A stretch of 64,000 nucleotides of DNA from Candidatus Nitronauta litoralis (GCA_015698285.1 CP048685.1:3100001-3164000), one strand, 5' to 3'. Positions 18,650 to 27,952 are shown, counted from the stretch's first letter. The notes: generated from the letters alone by a model not told the origin. Numbers and translations are program-made.

Positions 18650-19183
18650 ATGAAGAATAAATTGCAAATCTTTTGGAAGGAAGTTGGATTGAATATTCCA
18701 TTGGTGAGGCTTCGGGATGTAGAAGCTTTAATAGGGAGTTCAGGTGAGGACAATGGAGATGTTCTGCCTCAGACCTACGTCGATTCTCCTATTCCTGAAG
18801 ACTGTTTCGCCATTTCTCCACAGGATATTAGTAATAAATTACCTTTCTATGGACAGGGGGTACCTGTTTTTGCAAAGCAATTTGAAACATGTGAACCCGT
18901 TGACCAAATTTTTCTACTGCGCTTCTCTCCAGAAATTCCACACTTTTGCCGAATGGTCAGATCTGAACAAAAAGCCGGTGCCGGGGAGGTGTTTCGCTCA
19001 ACTCGCCGTAAAAGTTTCATGACCCCTACACCTCTCCACATACCCACCAGTAAAGTTTCACCCATACCGGATTACACACATTCTTTTTTTTATCTTAAGT
19101 TATACGATCGGGAAAACCTTGAAGTTGTATCAACGAGCCAATCAAACCGGTTATTGCCATTAGTAAAAATTTTACCAGGTTGA
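18650..19183 (+). CDS. Hypothetical protein
   Basis: 177 residues, no signal peptide, membrane segment or recognised motif. Sequence is rich in Pro and aromatic residues (PVRLRDVEALIG region, VSPIPDYTHSFFYLKLYD at the C-terminus). The ATG lacks a clear RBS. It is divergent from folC with 132 bases between the starts. An unknown family or a lineage-specific gene is possible. Confidence 0.55.
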   Translation: MKNKLQIFWKEVGLNIPLVRLRDVEALIGSSGEDNGDVLPQTYVDSPIPEDCFAISPQDISNKLPFYGQGVPVFAKQFETCEPVDQIFLLRFSPEIPHFCRMVRSEQKAGAGEVFRSTRRKSFMTPTPLHIPTSKVSPIPDYTHSFFYLKLYDRENLEVVSTSQSNRLLPLVKILPG

Positions 19184-19247
19184 TTGGTTGGATTTGAAGT
19201 TTTGAATTTTACCTTTTCCGGATTAAAAAACAGATTTTGAGGTTTTG

Positions 19248-19892
19248 TCAGACAGGTTTCGAAATCAATGTGATCATGGCCTGATAAGTTTCTAATCCAA
19301 TAGCTGTCCAATCAAGTGAGGAAAATTCAGGTCGACTCATAGGATAGACCTTTAACAGCTTAATAAACCCTGCCTGGTCGCAATGCTGGATGATTTTTTC
19401 ATCTTGTATTTCAACAAGTCTCTGGTGCGCCGTGCTATCGATTTCCCAGACCCAGGGTGTTTCTGAAACTGAAAAAAATATATCTTCGTTGGCTCCGGGG
19501 ACTTGGCGGTTTTGCTGCAGTTGGGTCTGGTATTCCTTAAAATCTCCCCCCTTTAATATGAGCGAGAAACCCAGATAATGTCCCCACCAGAATAGGGTGC
19601 GAAAGGTGAAAAATTCTTTCTTGTTTAAAAGCTGGGGCATGTCGAGGGATAGATAGGGAAACCCCTTATGGTTTTCACCTCTGGCTATTTGCCCCTTTGT
19701 CCTATCGGCGTTTTCGGGACAGAAAGTTTTGCCATTTGAAATCAGGTTTTGCAGGGCCAGGTTCAGGGCGGTCAGTTTTTCTTCTGCTTTTTTAATGATT
19801 CCTGGTTTCTGCTGGAACAGGTCTACGGTCCTTAACATCCTTAGCTCAGTTTCATTCCAGGAGTCAGAGGGTGTGGGTTGGGGATGGCTCAA
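19248..19892 (-). CDS. Hypothetical protein at the end of the motAB operon
   Basis: 214 residues, soluble, no signal peptide. It contains a helical N-terminal half (ELRMLRTVDLFQQKPGIIKKAEEKLTAL split by gaps) and a mixed second half with FFTFRTLFWWGHYLGFSLILKG. I do not recognise the family. It begins 35 bases after the PilZ stop on the same strand and so is probably the last gene of motA-motB-pilZ. A link to motility is only positional. Confidence 0.65.
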   Translation of the reverse strand: MSHPQPTPSDSWNETELRMLRTVDLFQQKPGIIKKAEEKLTALNLALQNLISNGKTFCPENADRTKGQIARGENHKGFPYLSLDMPQLLNKKEFFTFRTLFWWGHYLGFSLILKGGDFKEYQTQLQQNRQVPGANEDIFFSVSETPWVWEIDSTAHQRLVEIQDEKIIQHCDQAGFIKLLKVYPMSRPEFSSLDWTAIGLETYQAMITLISKPV

Positions 19893-19927
19893 AATAACCT
19901 TAGGGGTGAGTGGAGGTTTGGGGGCGG

Positions 19928-20305
19928 TCAGAACCGAAGTTCTTCCTTTTGGCGTTCAAGTACGTATTTGTGAATTTTGTCTTCCATTTTCTGTTGAAGC
20001 CCAAGAAACTGACAGTGGCGAATATTTTTCCTGCCAACTCGAAGAACTTTAATTCGTGCTTCTATTTTGTCTTCGCTTACCGGCAGGGTAAAAGTTATAT
20101 CGAGTTCATCTTCGACCTTTAACTTGTCGCTGATTAATGAAAGACCGCCAGAACTGATGTCTGCAACATCATAGGAATCCTTTCCAGAATTCACAACAAT
20201 CGGGTCGAGCTCTGACGGAGAGATCCGGTAAGCCTGCCTGCTGTCCGGCGGGACTTTTATGTGTTTCAGCCCTTCTCCCTCTTCAGCCTTCTTTTTCCAG
20301 AACAA
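19928..20305 (-). CDS. PilZ domain protein coupled to motB
   Basis: 125 residues from a TTG at 20305. That TTG has a perfect AGGAGG seven bases upstream, inside the end of motB, which decides the start. The genes overlap by 23 bases. The c-di-GMP motifs RQAYR and DISSGG are present. In enterobacteria the PilZ protein YcgR brakes the motor by touching MotA; tight coupling here suggests a comparable c-di-GMP brake on the neighbouring stator. That role is an inference. Confidence 0.85.
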   Translation of the reverse strand: MFWKKKAEEGEGLKHIKVPPDSRQAYRISPSELDPIVVNSGKDSYDVADISSGGLSLISDKLKVEDELDITFTLPVSEDKIEARIKVLRVGRKNIRHCQFLGLQQKMEDKIHKYVLERQKEELRF

Positions 20306-21758
20306 TTTCAACCCTCCTGTTGATTTTGCGACCCGGCGCGCTGTCATTGTCCGCCACGGGGAAAGTGTCCGCGTAACCTGAAGCCGAGACTCGTTCTGCG
20401 GGAATATTTTTATCCAGGAAAAATCTCAGAACTGCGGCAGCTCTTGCCGCAGATAACTCCCAGTTTGTCGGAAACTTTTCCGAGTCTATTGGGACATCGT
20501 CTGTATGACCATTTATCTGGATTTTATACCCTGAATATTTTTTTGCAACCTTTACGATTTCTTCCAGAATTTCACGGCTTTTTTTCAATTCCAGATCTGC
20601 GCTGCCAGATGAAAACAAGGTTTCCCCTGGAAGTTTTAAAATTATTTTATTCTCTCCCGGGGGTGATTCGATTTCCACCTGATTCTCTAGTTGTTTGGAT
20701 AAACTCTGCATGTCTTTTTCAATTTGGTTTGGGATTAAACCCATAGCCATTTCAAGTGATTCAGGATTGTCTTTTGCCTTGATTATGCTTTGAAGCTTTT
20801 CAGGAGGGCCTCCTTCCTCGACAACATCGCGAATTTTTTCTATATCCATCTGCCCGAGAGAATAGTAAAGAATGAAAAAAGTCATGAGCAGAGTGGCCAG
20901 GTCTGCATAGGTCGTGATCCATCCGTCGGTGCTTCCATCCTCAATAGACTCCAGGAGGCTATCTTTGGATTTTTTCTTCCGGTTTAATTTTCTTTTTAAT
21001 TGTTGTGTGATTTCAATCTCAAGTTGAGCAAGTTGTCTTTGCAGCTTGGTTTTTTGCAATTTGCGCTCGCGTTCAAGGCTGCTCTCCAGCATAACTTTCT
21101 CTTTCCGAAGTTCCTCGAGATTTTCAGCCAGTATTTTAATTGCTGTTGGCGAGGCCTCTCCAGAATTTGTTGCTGCGTGTATGGCTTCTTCGTAACTCGA
21201 AATTAATTCGTCCTTTTCTTTCAAAAGTTGTTCGTAACGAACTTGGGCCTTTTCCATGCGCTCTTCAATTATCCTGGCATTTTCGCTGAGTCCAGGGTTT
21301 ATTGATGTCGATCTAGGTTCATCTCTTATACGCTTGATTTCACGAGCCAGTATTCCCTTTTCTTTTGTCAGGCGATCCCGTTCCTTTTTCTCGTGTTCCA
21401 GCTTAAGGCCCAACTGATCATTTTTTGCTTTGATCTCTTTTAGGTATTGAAGGGTTTTTAAATACCGTTCCTTTTGATTGATAGAATCTTCTGCGCTCTC
21501 CTCCGCTTCAAGATGATTGTCAGAATTTGGGTCTTTCCTGTTTTTTGAAATTTCCAATCCGCGTTTTTGGAAATAGCGGATTTCTTCTTCCTGTTCTTCA
21601 ATTTTGGCTTGCAGGGATTTGATTCGCTTTTGAGTGAATTCCTGCAGGAACTGAACCTTTTCTTCCTGTTTGATCTTTTCTACACGCACCCTGTTCAACT
21701 CCGTATTTTTTATACGGACTTGTTCCTTGAGTTGTTGGTTTTCCTGTGTTTCTTTCAT
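20283..21758 (-). CDS. motB: MotB-like stator protein with long N-terminal coiled coil
   Basis: 491 residues from ATG 21758, just after the motA stop. A longer open frame reaches 21866 inside motA but is not credible. Residues 1 to about 265 are almost wholly charged coiled coil, on the cytoplasmic side. The single membrane helix follows (TYADLATLLMTFFILYYS, about 283-301) with the proton-carrying Asp286. The OmpA-type peptidoglycan-binding domain is at about 375-490 (INGHTDDVPI, NWELSAARAAAV, GRKINRRVEI). Ordinary MotB has only about 20-50 residues before the helix, so the cytoplasmic extension is unusual. Confidence 0.88.
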   Translation of the reverse strand: MKETQENQQLKEQVRIKNTELNRVRVEKIKQEEKVQFLQEFTQKRIKSLQAKIEEQEEEIRYFQKRGLEISKNRKDPNSDNHLEAEESAEDSINQKERYLKTLQYLKEIKAKNDQLGLKLEHEKKERDRLTKEKGILAREIKRIRDEPRSTSINPGLSENARIIEERMEKAQVRYEQLLKEKDELISSYEEAIHAATNSGEASPTAIKILAENLEELRKEKVMLESSLERERKLQKTKLQRQLAQLEIEITQQLKRKLNRKKKSKDSLLESIEDGSTDGWITTYADLATLLMTFFILYYSLGQMDIEKIRDVVEEGGPPEKLQSIIKAKDNPESLEMAMGLIPNQIEKDMQSLSKQLENQVEIESPPGENKIILKLPGETLFSSGSADLELKKSREILEEIVKVAKKYSGYKIQINGHTDDVPIDSEKFPTNWELSAARAAAVLRFFLDKNIPAERVSASGYADTFPVADNDSAPGRKINRRVEIVLEKEG

Positions 21759-21762
21759 GTTT

Positions 21763-22551
21763 TTATTTAAAATTCTTACCCGTTCCTGTTCTGCTGAGGG
21801 GGCGCCGCTCGCTTTCGGGAATAAAGGCCGATAACTTGTCATAAAGAGAAAGCGGGTTGTTGTCATTCAAAATGGAAATTGCCCCTTCAAAAATTGTTTC
21901 AAGCATGATGACTTCGTTCAAGGTCCTGTCCTTTAGCTTTCCCGCGATGGGCAAAAAAATCAAGTTGGCTAAGAGAACTCCGTAAAAAGTGGTCAGTAAT
22001 GCAACGGCCATTGCGGGTCCGATGGTTTCGGGATTGGATAATCGGCTTAACATCTGGACCAGGCCAATCAGGGTTCCAATCATTCCAAATGCAGGAGAAT
22101 AAGTCGCCATCTTCCTGAAAATATCCTGGATTATCAAGTGTCGCTGCTTGAGCGATTCGATTTCAATATTAAGGGTATCCCGGATGTTGTCTTCTTTGGA
22201 ACCATCGGCAATCAGATTGCAGGCTTTTCTCAGGAAAGCATTTCCATCTTGAAATTCAATTTTCCCGATGGCAATCAGTCCCTGCCGCCTCGTCATGGTG
22301 CAAAGTTCGACCATGGTTTCTACCATATCGTTTGGGTCTCTTTTTTTTTCCCGAAACACAAAAGCGGCCGCCTTAAAGGCCCGGAGAACATCTTTTAATT
22401 GAAAAGTGACAAATGTTGCGGCAATCGTACCTCCAATAACGATCATGATTCCTGGGAGGTTCCAGAAATTGTGAATTTCTCCACCAATGAATATGGCTCC
22501 TATTATTAAAGCGATACCAAGAAGAATTCCTGAAAAGGAAGCGGAGTCCAT
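21763..22551 (-). CDS. motA: MotA-like stator protein
   Basis: 262 residues, standard MotA/TolQ/ExbB architecture with four membrane helices. Helices 1-2 are at about residues 5-50 (GIALIIGAIFIGG, GIMIVIGGTIAATFV). A cytoplasmic loop follows, then helices 3-4 at about 150-205 (YSPAFGMIGTLIGLVQML, GPAMAVALLTTFYGVLLANLIFLP). With MotB it forms an ion channel that drives rotation. No flagellar genes are visible in the window, so the driven machine is unknown. It is the first gene of motA-motB-pilZ-hypothetical. Confidence 0.9.
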   Translation of the reverse strand: MDSASFSGILLGIALIIGAIFIGGEIHNFWNLPGIMIVIGGTIAATFVTFQLKDVLRAFKAAAFVFREKKRDPNDMVETMVELCTMTRRQGLIAIGKIEFQDGNAFLRKACNLIADGSKEDNIRDTLNIEIESLKQRHLIIQDIFRKMATYSPAFGMIGTLIGLVQMLSRLSNPETIGPAMAVALLTTFYGVLLANLIFLPIAGKLKDRTLNEVIMLETIFEGAISILNDNNPLSLYDKLSAFIPESERRPLSRTGTGKNFK

Positions 22552-22709
22552 AAATTAAACCGATAAGGGTGGCGAGGTCATATCAGAAATCGCCTTTGAG
22601 TCAAAAGAATTTAATCAGGCTAAGAAATCAATTTAATATCTGTTTGCCAAAAGGGCAATAAAAACTTGATGTTGAGGAAGAATTGAAGCTGGAAGTGGGG
22701 AGACTGGCA

Positions 22710-24821
22710 TTACTCATTTTTGAGTTCAATTGAGTTTTTTAACAATGCTGTCATTTCTCTGTGGGGAATCGGTCTGCTGTAAAGGTAACCCTGAATCTGG
22801 TCGCAATTCATTTCACCCAGGAGTTTTCGTTCTTCTTCTTCCTCTACTCCTTCGGCAATAGTTTTTAATTTTAAAGTTTTGGCTAAAGTAATAATCGCTT
22901 TGACTATTGCCAGATTTCTTTGGTGTCGAAGATTATGAATAAAGGAACGATCAATTTTTAAATTATTGATGGGTAAATCTCTCAAGTAGGTCAATGATGA
23001 ATAACCTGTCCCAAAATCATCAATCGCAAGCTGTAGCCCCATATCCCGCATTTGGTTAATTCTGTTTAATGACCCTTTTGTGTCGTCAAGCAGTATGGAC
23101 TCGGTAAGTTCGAGTTCGAGTCCGGCGGGGTCAATAGCTGAAGATTTCAGGGCCTGATCCACTGTTTGCAGGATATTACTATGATTAAACTGGTAACCAG
23201 AAATATTGACAGCTACCGTGAACTCGTTGAGCCCAAGGTCCCTCCATTCCTTGATCGCCTTGCACGCTGTTTTAAGAATCCATTCCCCTAAAGGGACAAT
23301 CAGCCGACTGCTTTCCGCTACGGGAATGAATTCGCCTGGAGGGACCAGGCCTTTTTCAGGATGGTTCCAGCGTAGCAGAGCTTCAACGCCCATGATTTGA
23401 AAATTTTTGGTTGAAACTTTGGGTTGATAGTACAGAACGAATTCATCCTGCTCCAGGCCGCGATACAACGCATTCTCAATTTTTAATTGATTAGCCGCCT
23501 TGGTAAGAAGAGAGGAATTATAGAATTGATAAGTTCTTTTGCCATGTTCTTTAGCCCTGTGCATGGCAGCATCGGCTCCCATTAAAAGGGAAACCGGGTC
23601 TTTACCATCGTAAGGAAACAAGGCAATTCCAACACTTGCCCCTACCCGAACTTCTTCTTTTTCGATGGAGAAGGTTTGTTCAAAAAGACGCATCAGTTTT
23701 TTTCCCATTCTGGAAGCATCGCCTTCTTCTTTGATGTTTAGCAATATGAGAAATTCATCACCACCAAGCCTGGCGACAGTGTCCTCTTTCCTCAAACACT
23801 GAACTAATCGGTTTGCTATCAATTTCAAAAGCTCGTCACCCGCTTTTGGTCCGAGACCTTCATTTAAGGTTTTGAAATTGTCGATATCCAAAACGATGAT
23901 TGCGAACAGGGTGTCATGACGTTCTGCGTAGGCCTGGAAGAACTGAATCCGGTCATTGACCAGATTCCGGTTGGGTAGGCCCGTTAGTGAATCGTAATTA
24001 TTCTGATTTTCCCCTGTTCCATTCAGGGGCTTCGAGCCATTTTTATCCTTGAAGATTGCAATAAAAAGGGATTCCGAAGAATGTCCCATTGGCTGGATGA
24101 TGGCATCGGTAATATATTCTTCATCATTTTTCAGGTTCACAAGAGCTTGAAACTTTAGAGAGTTTTGCTTGCCTGCAATAATCTGATCCATTTGGGAAAT
24201 AAATTTTCCTTTGGATAAATCCTTTATCAAATCATAGATGGTCAAGTTTTGAATATCCATTGGGAGATATCCTAATCGCCTTACCGCAGCAGTGTTGGAG
24301 CGAACCAATCGGCCACTTGGAAAGTCAAATATCAGGATTTCACTCGGGGAACTGTCTATAATCTGATGGATTTGGGAGGATAATTGCTCTTGTGATTTGA
24401 TTTTGTGATAACCCAGAGCCAGGTCTTGAAGGTTTCCGCGGACACGCTGGCACATGGTGGTCAATACTGTTGAGAAAAAAGAGTGATGGTTGACTAAAAG
24501 TTTCTGGAAAAAGTCATTGGGTATCTCCATTAACTGACTTTCACTGGAGGCTATTATGGTTGCTGATCTGGGCTTTTCTTCGATTACAGCCATCTCTCCA
24601 AAAAACTGACCCTGCCAAATAAGGGCAATTTCCTGTCCTTCCTTATATAAGGCCAGACGTCCTGAAATGACGGCGTAAATTGTCTCACCAGGATCCCCTT
24701 CCTCGAACAAGGTCTCGTTTGCATCCAGATGAATAAGAGACGAGATTGTAATCAATTCTTCTAGAACTTCATCAGGGAGATATTGAAAGAGCTCGATTTC
24801 CTTTAGTTGGGAAACTTCCAT
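22710..24821 (-). CDS. cNMP-binding, PAS, GGDEF, EAL protein
   Basis: 703 residues, soluble. Domains in order: cyclic-nucleotide-binding domain (about 10-125; GQFFGEMAVIEEKPRSAT is the phosphate cassette), PAS (about 150-265), GGDEF (about 275-440), EAL (about 450-700). The diguanylate cyclase site is intact (RLGGDEF) and has an RxxD inhibition site five residues before it (RKED). The phosphodiesterase site also looks intact (EALLRWNHP, LELTES, DDFGTGYSS). It could make and break c-di-GMP under control of cAMP. The operon at 44164-51667 encodes a possible cAMP source, and motA-motB-pilZ follows directly downstream. Confidence 0.92.
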   Translation of the reverse strand: MEVSQLKEIELFQYLPDEVLEELITISSLIHLDANETLFEEGDPGETIYAVISGRLALYKEGQEIALIWQGQFFGEMAVIEEKPRSATIIASSESQLMEIPNDFFQKLLVNHHSFFSTVLTTMCQRVRGNLQDLALGYHKIKSQEQLSSQIHQIIDSSPSEILIFDFPSGRLVRSNTAAVRRLGYLPMDIQNLTIYDLIKDLSKGKFISQMDQIIAGKQNSLKFQALVNLKNDEEYITDAIIQPMGHSSESLFIAIFKDKNGSKPLNGTGENQNNYDSLTGLPNRNLVNDRIQFFQAYAERHDTLFAIIVLDIDNFKTLNEGLGPKAGDELLKLIANRLVQCLRKEDTVARLGGDEFLILLNIKEEGDASRMGKKLMRLFEQTFSIEKEEVRVGASVGIALFPYDGKDPVSLLMGADAAMHRAKEHGKRTYQFYNSSLLTKAANQLKIENALYRGLEQDEFVLYYQPKVSTKNFQIMGVEALLRWNHPEKGLVPPGEFIPVAESSRLIVPLGEWILKTACKAIKEWRDLGLNEFTVAVNISGYQFNHSNILQTVDQALKSSAIDPAGLELELTESILLDDTKGSLNRINQMRDMGLQLAIDDFGTGYSSLTYLRDLPINNLKIDRSFIHNLRHQRNLAIVKAIITLAKTLKLKTIAEGVEEEEERKLLGEMNCDQIQGYLYSRPIPHREMTALLKNSIELKNE

Positions 24822-25057
24822 GAGTCACGCGGAATAAAATATTTCTTTATTTTAGATTGGATTTTGATGTGATTGTATTATCGAATCTGGGTGGTTGCCA
24901 GTTAAAAATTGAAGGTATAGATACACATTGATACGAAGCAACCTTGCCAGGGAATAGAAATGATTGTTTACTTGTTTAAAAAATGAAAACCAAAACCTGA
25001 TATTTTTTTAACTAATTCAAAATGTTTTGGAAGAGATTCAATATTCTCAGAACTTTT

Positions 25058-25957
25058 TCAAGTGATGTAATAAAGGACCAGAGGGATAATAAAAATAGAG
25101 GCAAATGTTGATAAAGCCACTGTGGAGGCGACAAGTTCAGGGTCTGCCTGGTATTTTTCAGCAACCAGAGCACCGATTACTGCGCTGGGCATGACTGCCT
25201 CCAGAAGCACAACCTTTTGAGGGAGGCCTTCCAGCTTAAAAAGCCAGATACATAAAACGGCCGCCAACAGACCTCCGCCTAATCGAAATATTCCTGCCAA
25301 AAGAGGTAATTTCCATTGGCGTATTTTGACCCGTGACAACTGCATTCCCAGAACTAATAAAACAATCGGAATTGTGGCTGATTCAAGAAGTGACAAGGGT
25401 TGAATCAGGATTTCTGGAACGTCTACCTCTCCAAGGTTCATCCACATGGCGATTGCGATGGCGTAGATCACAGGTTCTTTAAAAAGCTGAAAAAAGCCTT
25501 TCTTCTCTGCAACGATCAACGAGCCAAGCGTAAAAATTCCCAGGAGGGAGGCCAGATAGAAAACCAGGGCATAGGGAAAAGCCTCTTCACCAAATGCTGA
25601 AAGTAAAATCGGGAAAGGCAGGTTAACCGAATTCATGAACATGATCGGAAGATACAAGCCTCGATGGTTCATGTCTTGCTTTTGAAAATAGAGCCAGGCC
25701 AGGACACCTGGCAATAAGAGGATGATCCAGGCGGAAAGGAAAAGGGTGTTGAGTTGACCGGCATGCAATTCCATTTGGTAAAGATGCACAAACGCAAAAG
25801 AGGGGATAAGCAGACTCATGCTGACCCCTACCAGTGTTTCAATCCCATTTTTGAATATTTTGTTAAACAGGTATCCCAAGCCTATTACGATGAACGCAGG
25901 AGTGACGTGATGGGTGACTGACAAAACACCTGACGCTATTTGGGAAAGGTCGCTCAA
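25058..25957 (-). CDS. AEC-family transporter
   Basis: About 299 residues if it begins at TTG 25957, which overlaps the stop of the upstream ATPase gene as TTGA. The frame is open further upstream within that gene, but those residues are Pro-rich and not membrane-like. The protein is very hydrophobic, with about ten membrane segments, and matches auxin efflux carrier (AEC) family proteins (FIVIGLGYLFNKIF at the start, ATIPIVLLVLGMQLS and VMPSAVIGALVAEKY near the end). AEC proteins move organic anions or amino acids. The substrate is unknown. Confidence 0.8.
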   Translation of the reverse strand: MSDLSQIASGVLSVTHHVTPAFIVIGLGYLFNKIFKNGIETLVGVSMSLLIPSFAFVHLYQMELHAGQLNTLFLSAWIILLLPGVLAWLYFQKQDMNHRGLYLPIMFMNSVNLPFPILLSAFGEEAFPYALVFYLASLLGIFTLGSLIVAEKKGFFQLFKEPVIYAIAIAMWMNLGEVDVPEILIQPLSLLESATIPIVLLVLGMQLSRVKIRQWKLPLLAGIFRLGGGLLAAVLCIWLFKLEGLPQKVVLLEAVMPSAVIGALVAEKYQADPELVASTVALSTFASIFIIPLVLYYIT

Positions 25958-26919
25958 GAATAAAGATGGCAATGGACGAAATGTCCGTCTTCGATCTGGA
26001 CCATTTGGGGAATCTGGGTCTTGCAATGGTCCCGGGCTTCCGGGCAGCGTGGATGGAAATGGCACCCGGAGGGTGGGTTCATGGGAGAAGGAACTTCCCC
26101 GGCCAAAGGGGCTCTCCTGGCACGCTCTTTAGGATTTAAATTGGGCTTGGAAGCAAGCAGTGCACGGGTATAAGGGTGTGCTGCCCCTTCATTCAGTTTT
26201 TTAGTTGTGGCCAGTTCAACCACCCGGCCAAGGTACATCACCGCCGTTCGATTCGACAAGTGCTGAACAACATTCAGATCGTGGGAGATAAACAGCAGGG
26301 TCAGGTTGAATTCTTTTTTAAGATTCATAAGCAGGTTGATTATCTGTGCCTGAATAGATACATCAAGTGCAGACACCGGTTCATCGCAGACTATATAATC
26401 CGGATTGAGTGCTAATGCTCGTGCTATTCCGACCCGCTGTCTTTGGCCACCCGAGAACTCATGGGGGTATCGATTTTTATATTGAGGGGATAATCCGACC
26501 CGGTTCATTAGTTCATCCAGTTTTTCTGAAATGTTGTCACGTGTAGCTCGACCATGCACCAGTAAGGCTTCTCCTAGAATCTGCTGTACAGTAAACCTTG
26601 GATTTAATGAACTGAAGGGATCCTGGAAAATAATCTGCATTCTTGGACGGAGCAGTTTGAGATCCTGCGGTCGAAGTTTCAGAATATCCTGTCCCTCAAA
26701 CTTTATTTCGCCTTCTGTGGGTTCAATCAATCGAAGCGTCATTCTACCCAGTGTGGTTTTCCCGCAACCGGATTCTCCGACGAGCCCAAGTATCTCCCCT
26801 TTCTCAATTGAAAGTGAAACATCGTCAACAGCTTTAACCTGGGAAACGACTTTTTGAAACAAGCCTGCATAAACAGGAAAGTATTTTTTTAGGGAGTTTA
26901 TTTCAAGAAGCGGTGTCAT
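25954..26919 (-). CDS. oppF: Peptide-type ABC transporter ATP-binding protein (OppF/DppF family)
   Basis: 321 residues. Walker A GESGCGKTT, signature SGGQRQRVGIARAL and Walker B YIVCDEPVSALDVS are complete. The C-terminal oligopeptide-transporter extension (CHFHPRCPEARDHC) is the mark of the Opp/Dpp ATPases. The ATG overlaps the stop of the sister ATPase gene by four bases. No permease or substrate-binding protein gene lies nearby, so the rest of the transporter is encoded elsewhere. The symbol marks the family, not a proven substrate. Confidence 0.9.
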   Translation of the reverse strand: MTPLLEINSLKKYFPVYAGLFQKVVSQVKAVDDVSLSIEKGEILGLVGESGCGKTTLGRMTLRLIEPTEGEIKFEGQDILKLRPQDLKLLRPRMQIIFQDPFSSLNPRFTVQQILGEALLVHGRATRDNISEKLDELMNRVGLSPQYKNRYPHEFSGGQRQRVGIARALALNPDYIVCDEPVSALDVSIQAQIINLLMNLKKEFNLTLLFISHDLNVVQHLSNRTAVMYLGRVVELATTKKLNEGAAHPYTRALLASKPNLNPKERARRAPLAGEVPSPMNPPSGCHFHPRCPEARDHCKTQIPQMVQIEDGHFVHCHLYS

Positions 26920-27914
26920 GGTGTCACCGGGTTTCCAGGAGAGGCTTGATACAACCAGCAGGCTGTACGATGTTCAGAGGATCCTCCTGGAGCAGGGAAC
27001 CAGTCTGGCGGATTCTCGGCACAGGGTTCGTGAACTTCACTACACCTGGGGTGAAAAGCGCAGCCATTGGGCAGGCGGGTGGGGTGAGGAACCATTCCCG
27101 GAATGGTTTCAAGGGGAAGCCCGACTTCTCCCTTTGGCAACGAATTTAACAACCCGCGAGTATAAGGGTGGGCCGGATTCTCAAACATAGTTTCGACGCC
27201 TCCTTCCTCAACAATCTTCCCGGAATACATGACAGCAACCCGATCTGCATATTGAGCAACGATTCCCAGATTGTGGGTGATGAGGAGAATGGCCATCCCT
27301 GTGTTTCGCCGCAATTCATCCAAGAGTTCCAATATCTGGGCTTGTACTGTAACATCCAGCGCGGTGGTGGGTTCATCTGCAATCAACAATTTGGGGTTGC
27401 AGGCAATCGCCATGGCAATCATCACCCGTTGTTTCATGCCACCAGAAAGTTCATGCGGATACTGATTGAGTCGGGTTTCAGGTGATGAGATCGCTACCTT
27501 TTTTAGCATGGAAAGGGCCTGCTCGCGCGCTTCGGACTGTGTAACATTCCGGTGTCTCAGGATGACTTCCATTATCTGGTCACCTATGGTGAAAATGGGG
27601 TTTAGTGACGTCATGGGTTCCTGGAAGATCATCCCGATGGCATTCCCGCGTATATTTTGTAAGCCTTGCTCATCTAATTTTAGCAGGTCGGTTTCTTCAA
27701 ACTCTATTCTTCCGGAAGCAAAACGGCCGGGAGGAGTGGGGATCAGGCCCATTACACTAAGGGCAGTTACAGATTTGCCACACCCTGACTCACCGACTAG
27801 GGCAAGAATTTCTCCCTGATCGAGATGGAGGTCAATATTGCGAACCGCCTGGACTACGCCATCGTCGGTATCAAAGCAGGTATTGAGGTCGCTTATTGAA
27901 AGAAGGTGGGACAT
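26916..27914 (-). CDS. oppD: Peptide-type ABC transporter ATP-binding protein (OppD/DppD family)
   Basis: 332 residues. Walker A GESGCGKSVTAL, signature LSGGMKQRVMIAMAI and Walker B LLIADEPTTALDVT are complete. The OppD-type C-terminus with CAFHPRCSEVHEPCAENPP is present. It pairs with the next gene to form the heterodimeric ATPase of a peptide importer. A 37-base gap separates it from the upstream PpiC-rhodanese gene. Permeases and binding protein are missing from the locus. Confidence 0.9.
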   Translation of the reverse strand: MSHLLSISDLNTCFDTDDGVVQAVRNIDLHLDQGEILALVGESGCGKSVTALSVMGLIPTPPGRFASGRIEFEETDLLKLDEQGLQNIRGNAIGMIFQEPMTSLNPIFTIGDQIMEVILRHRNVTQSEAREQALSMLKKVAISSPETRLNQYPHELSGGMKQRVMIAMAIACNPKLLIADEPTTALDVTVQAQILELLDELRRNTGMAILLITHNLGIVAQYADRVAVMYSGKIVEEGGVETMFENPAHPYTRGLLNSLPKGEVGLPLETIPGMVPHPTRLPNGCAFHPRCSEVHEPCAENPPDWFPAPGGSSEHRTACWLYQASPGNPVTP

Positions 27915-27952
27915 GGACTACTCATTTGGTGCCCACAAAGATTCGGGCTTAT

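Noticed and set aside
20283-22551. Zorya-type ZorAB defence genes
   Set aside because: In Zorya the MotA-like protein has the long tail and ZorC/D or E genes follow. Here the tail is on the MotB side and a PilZ gene follows.
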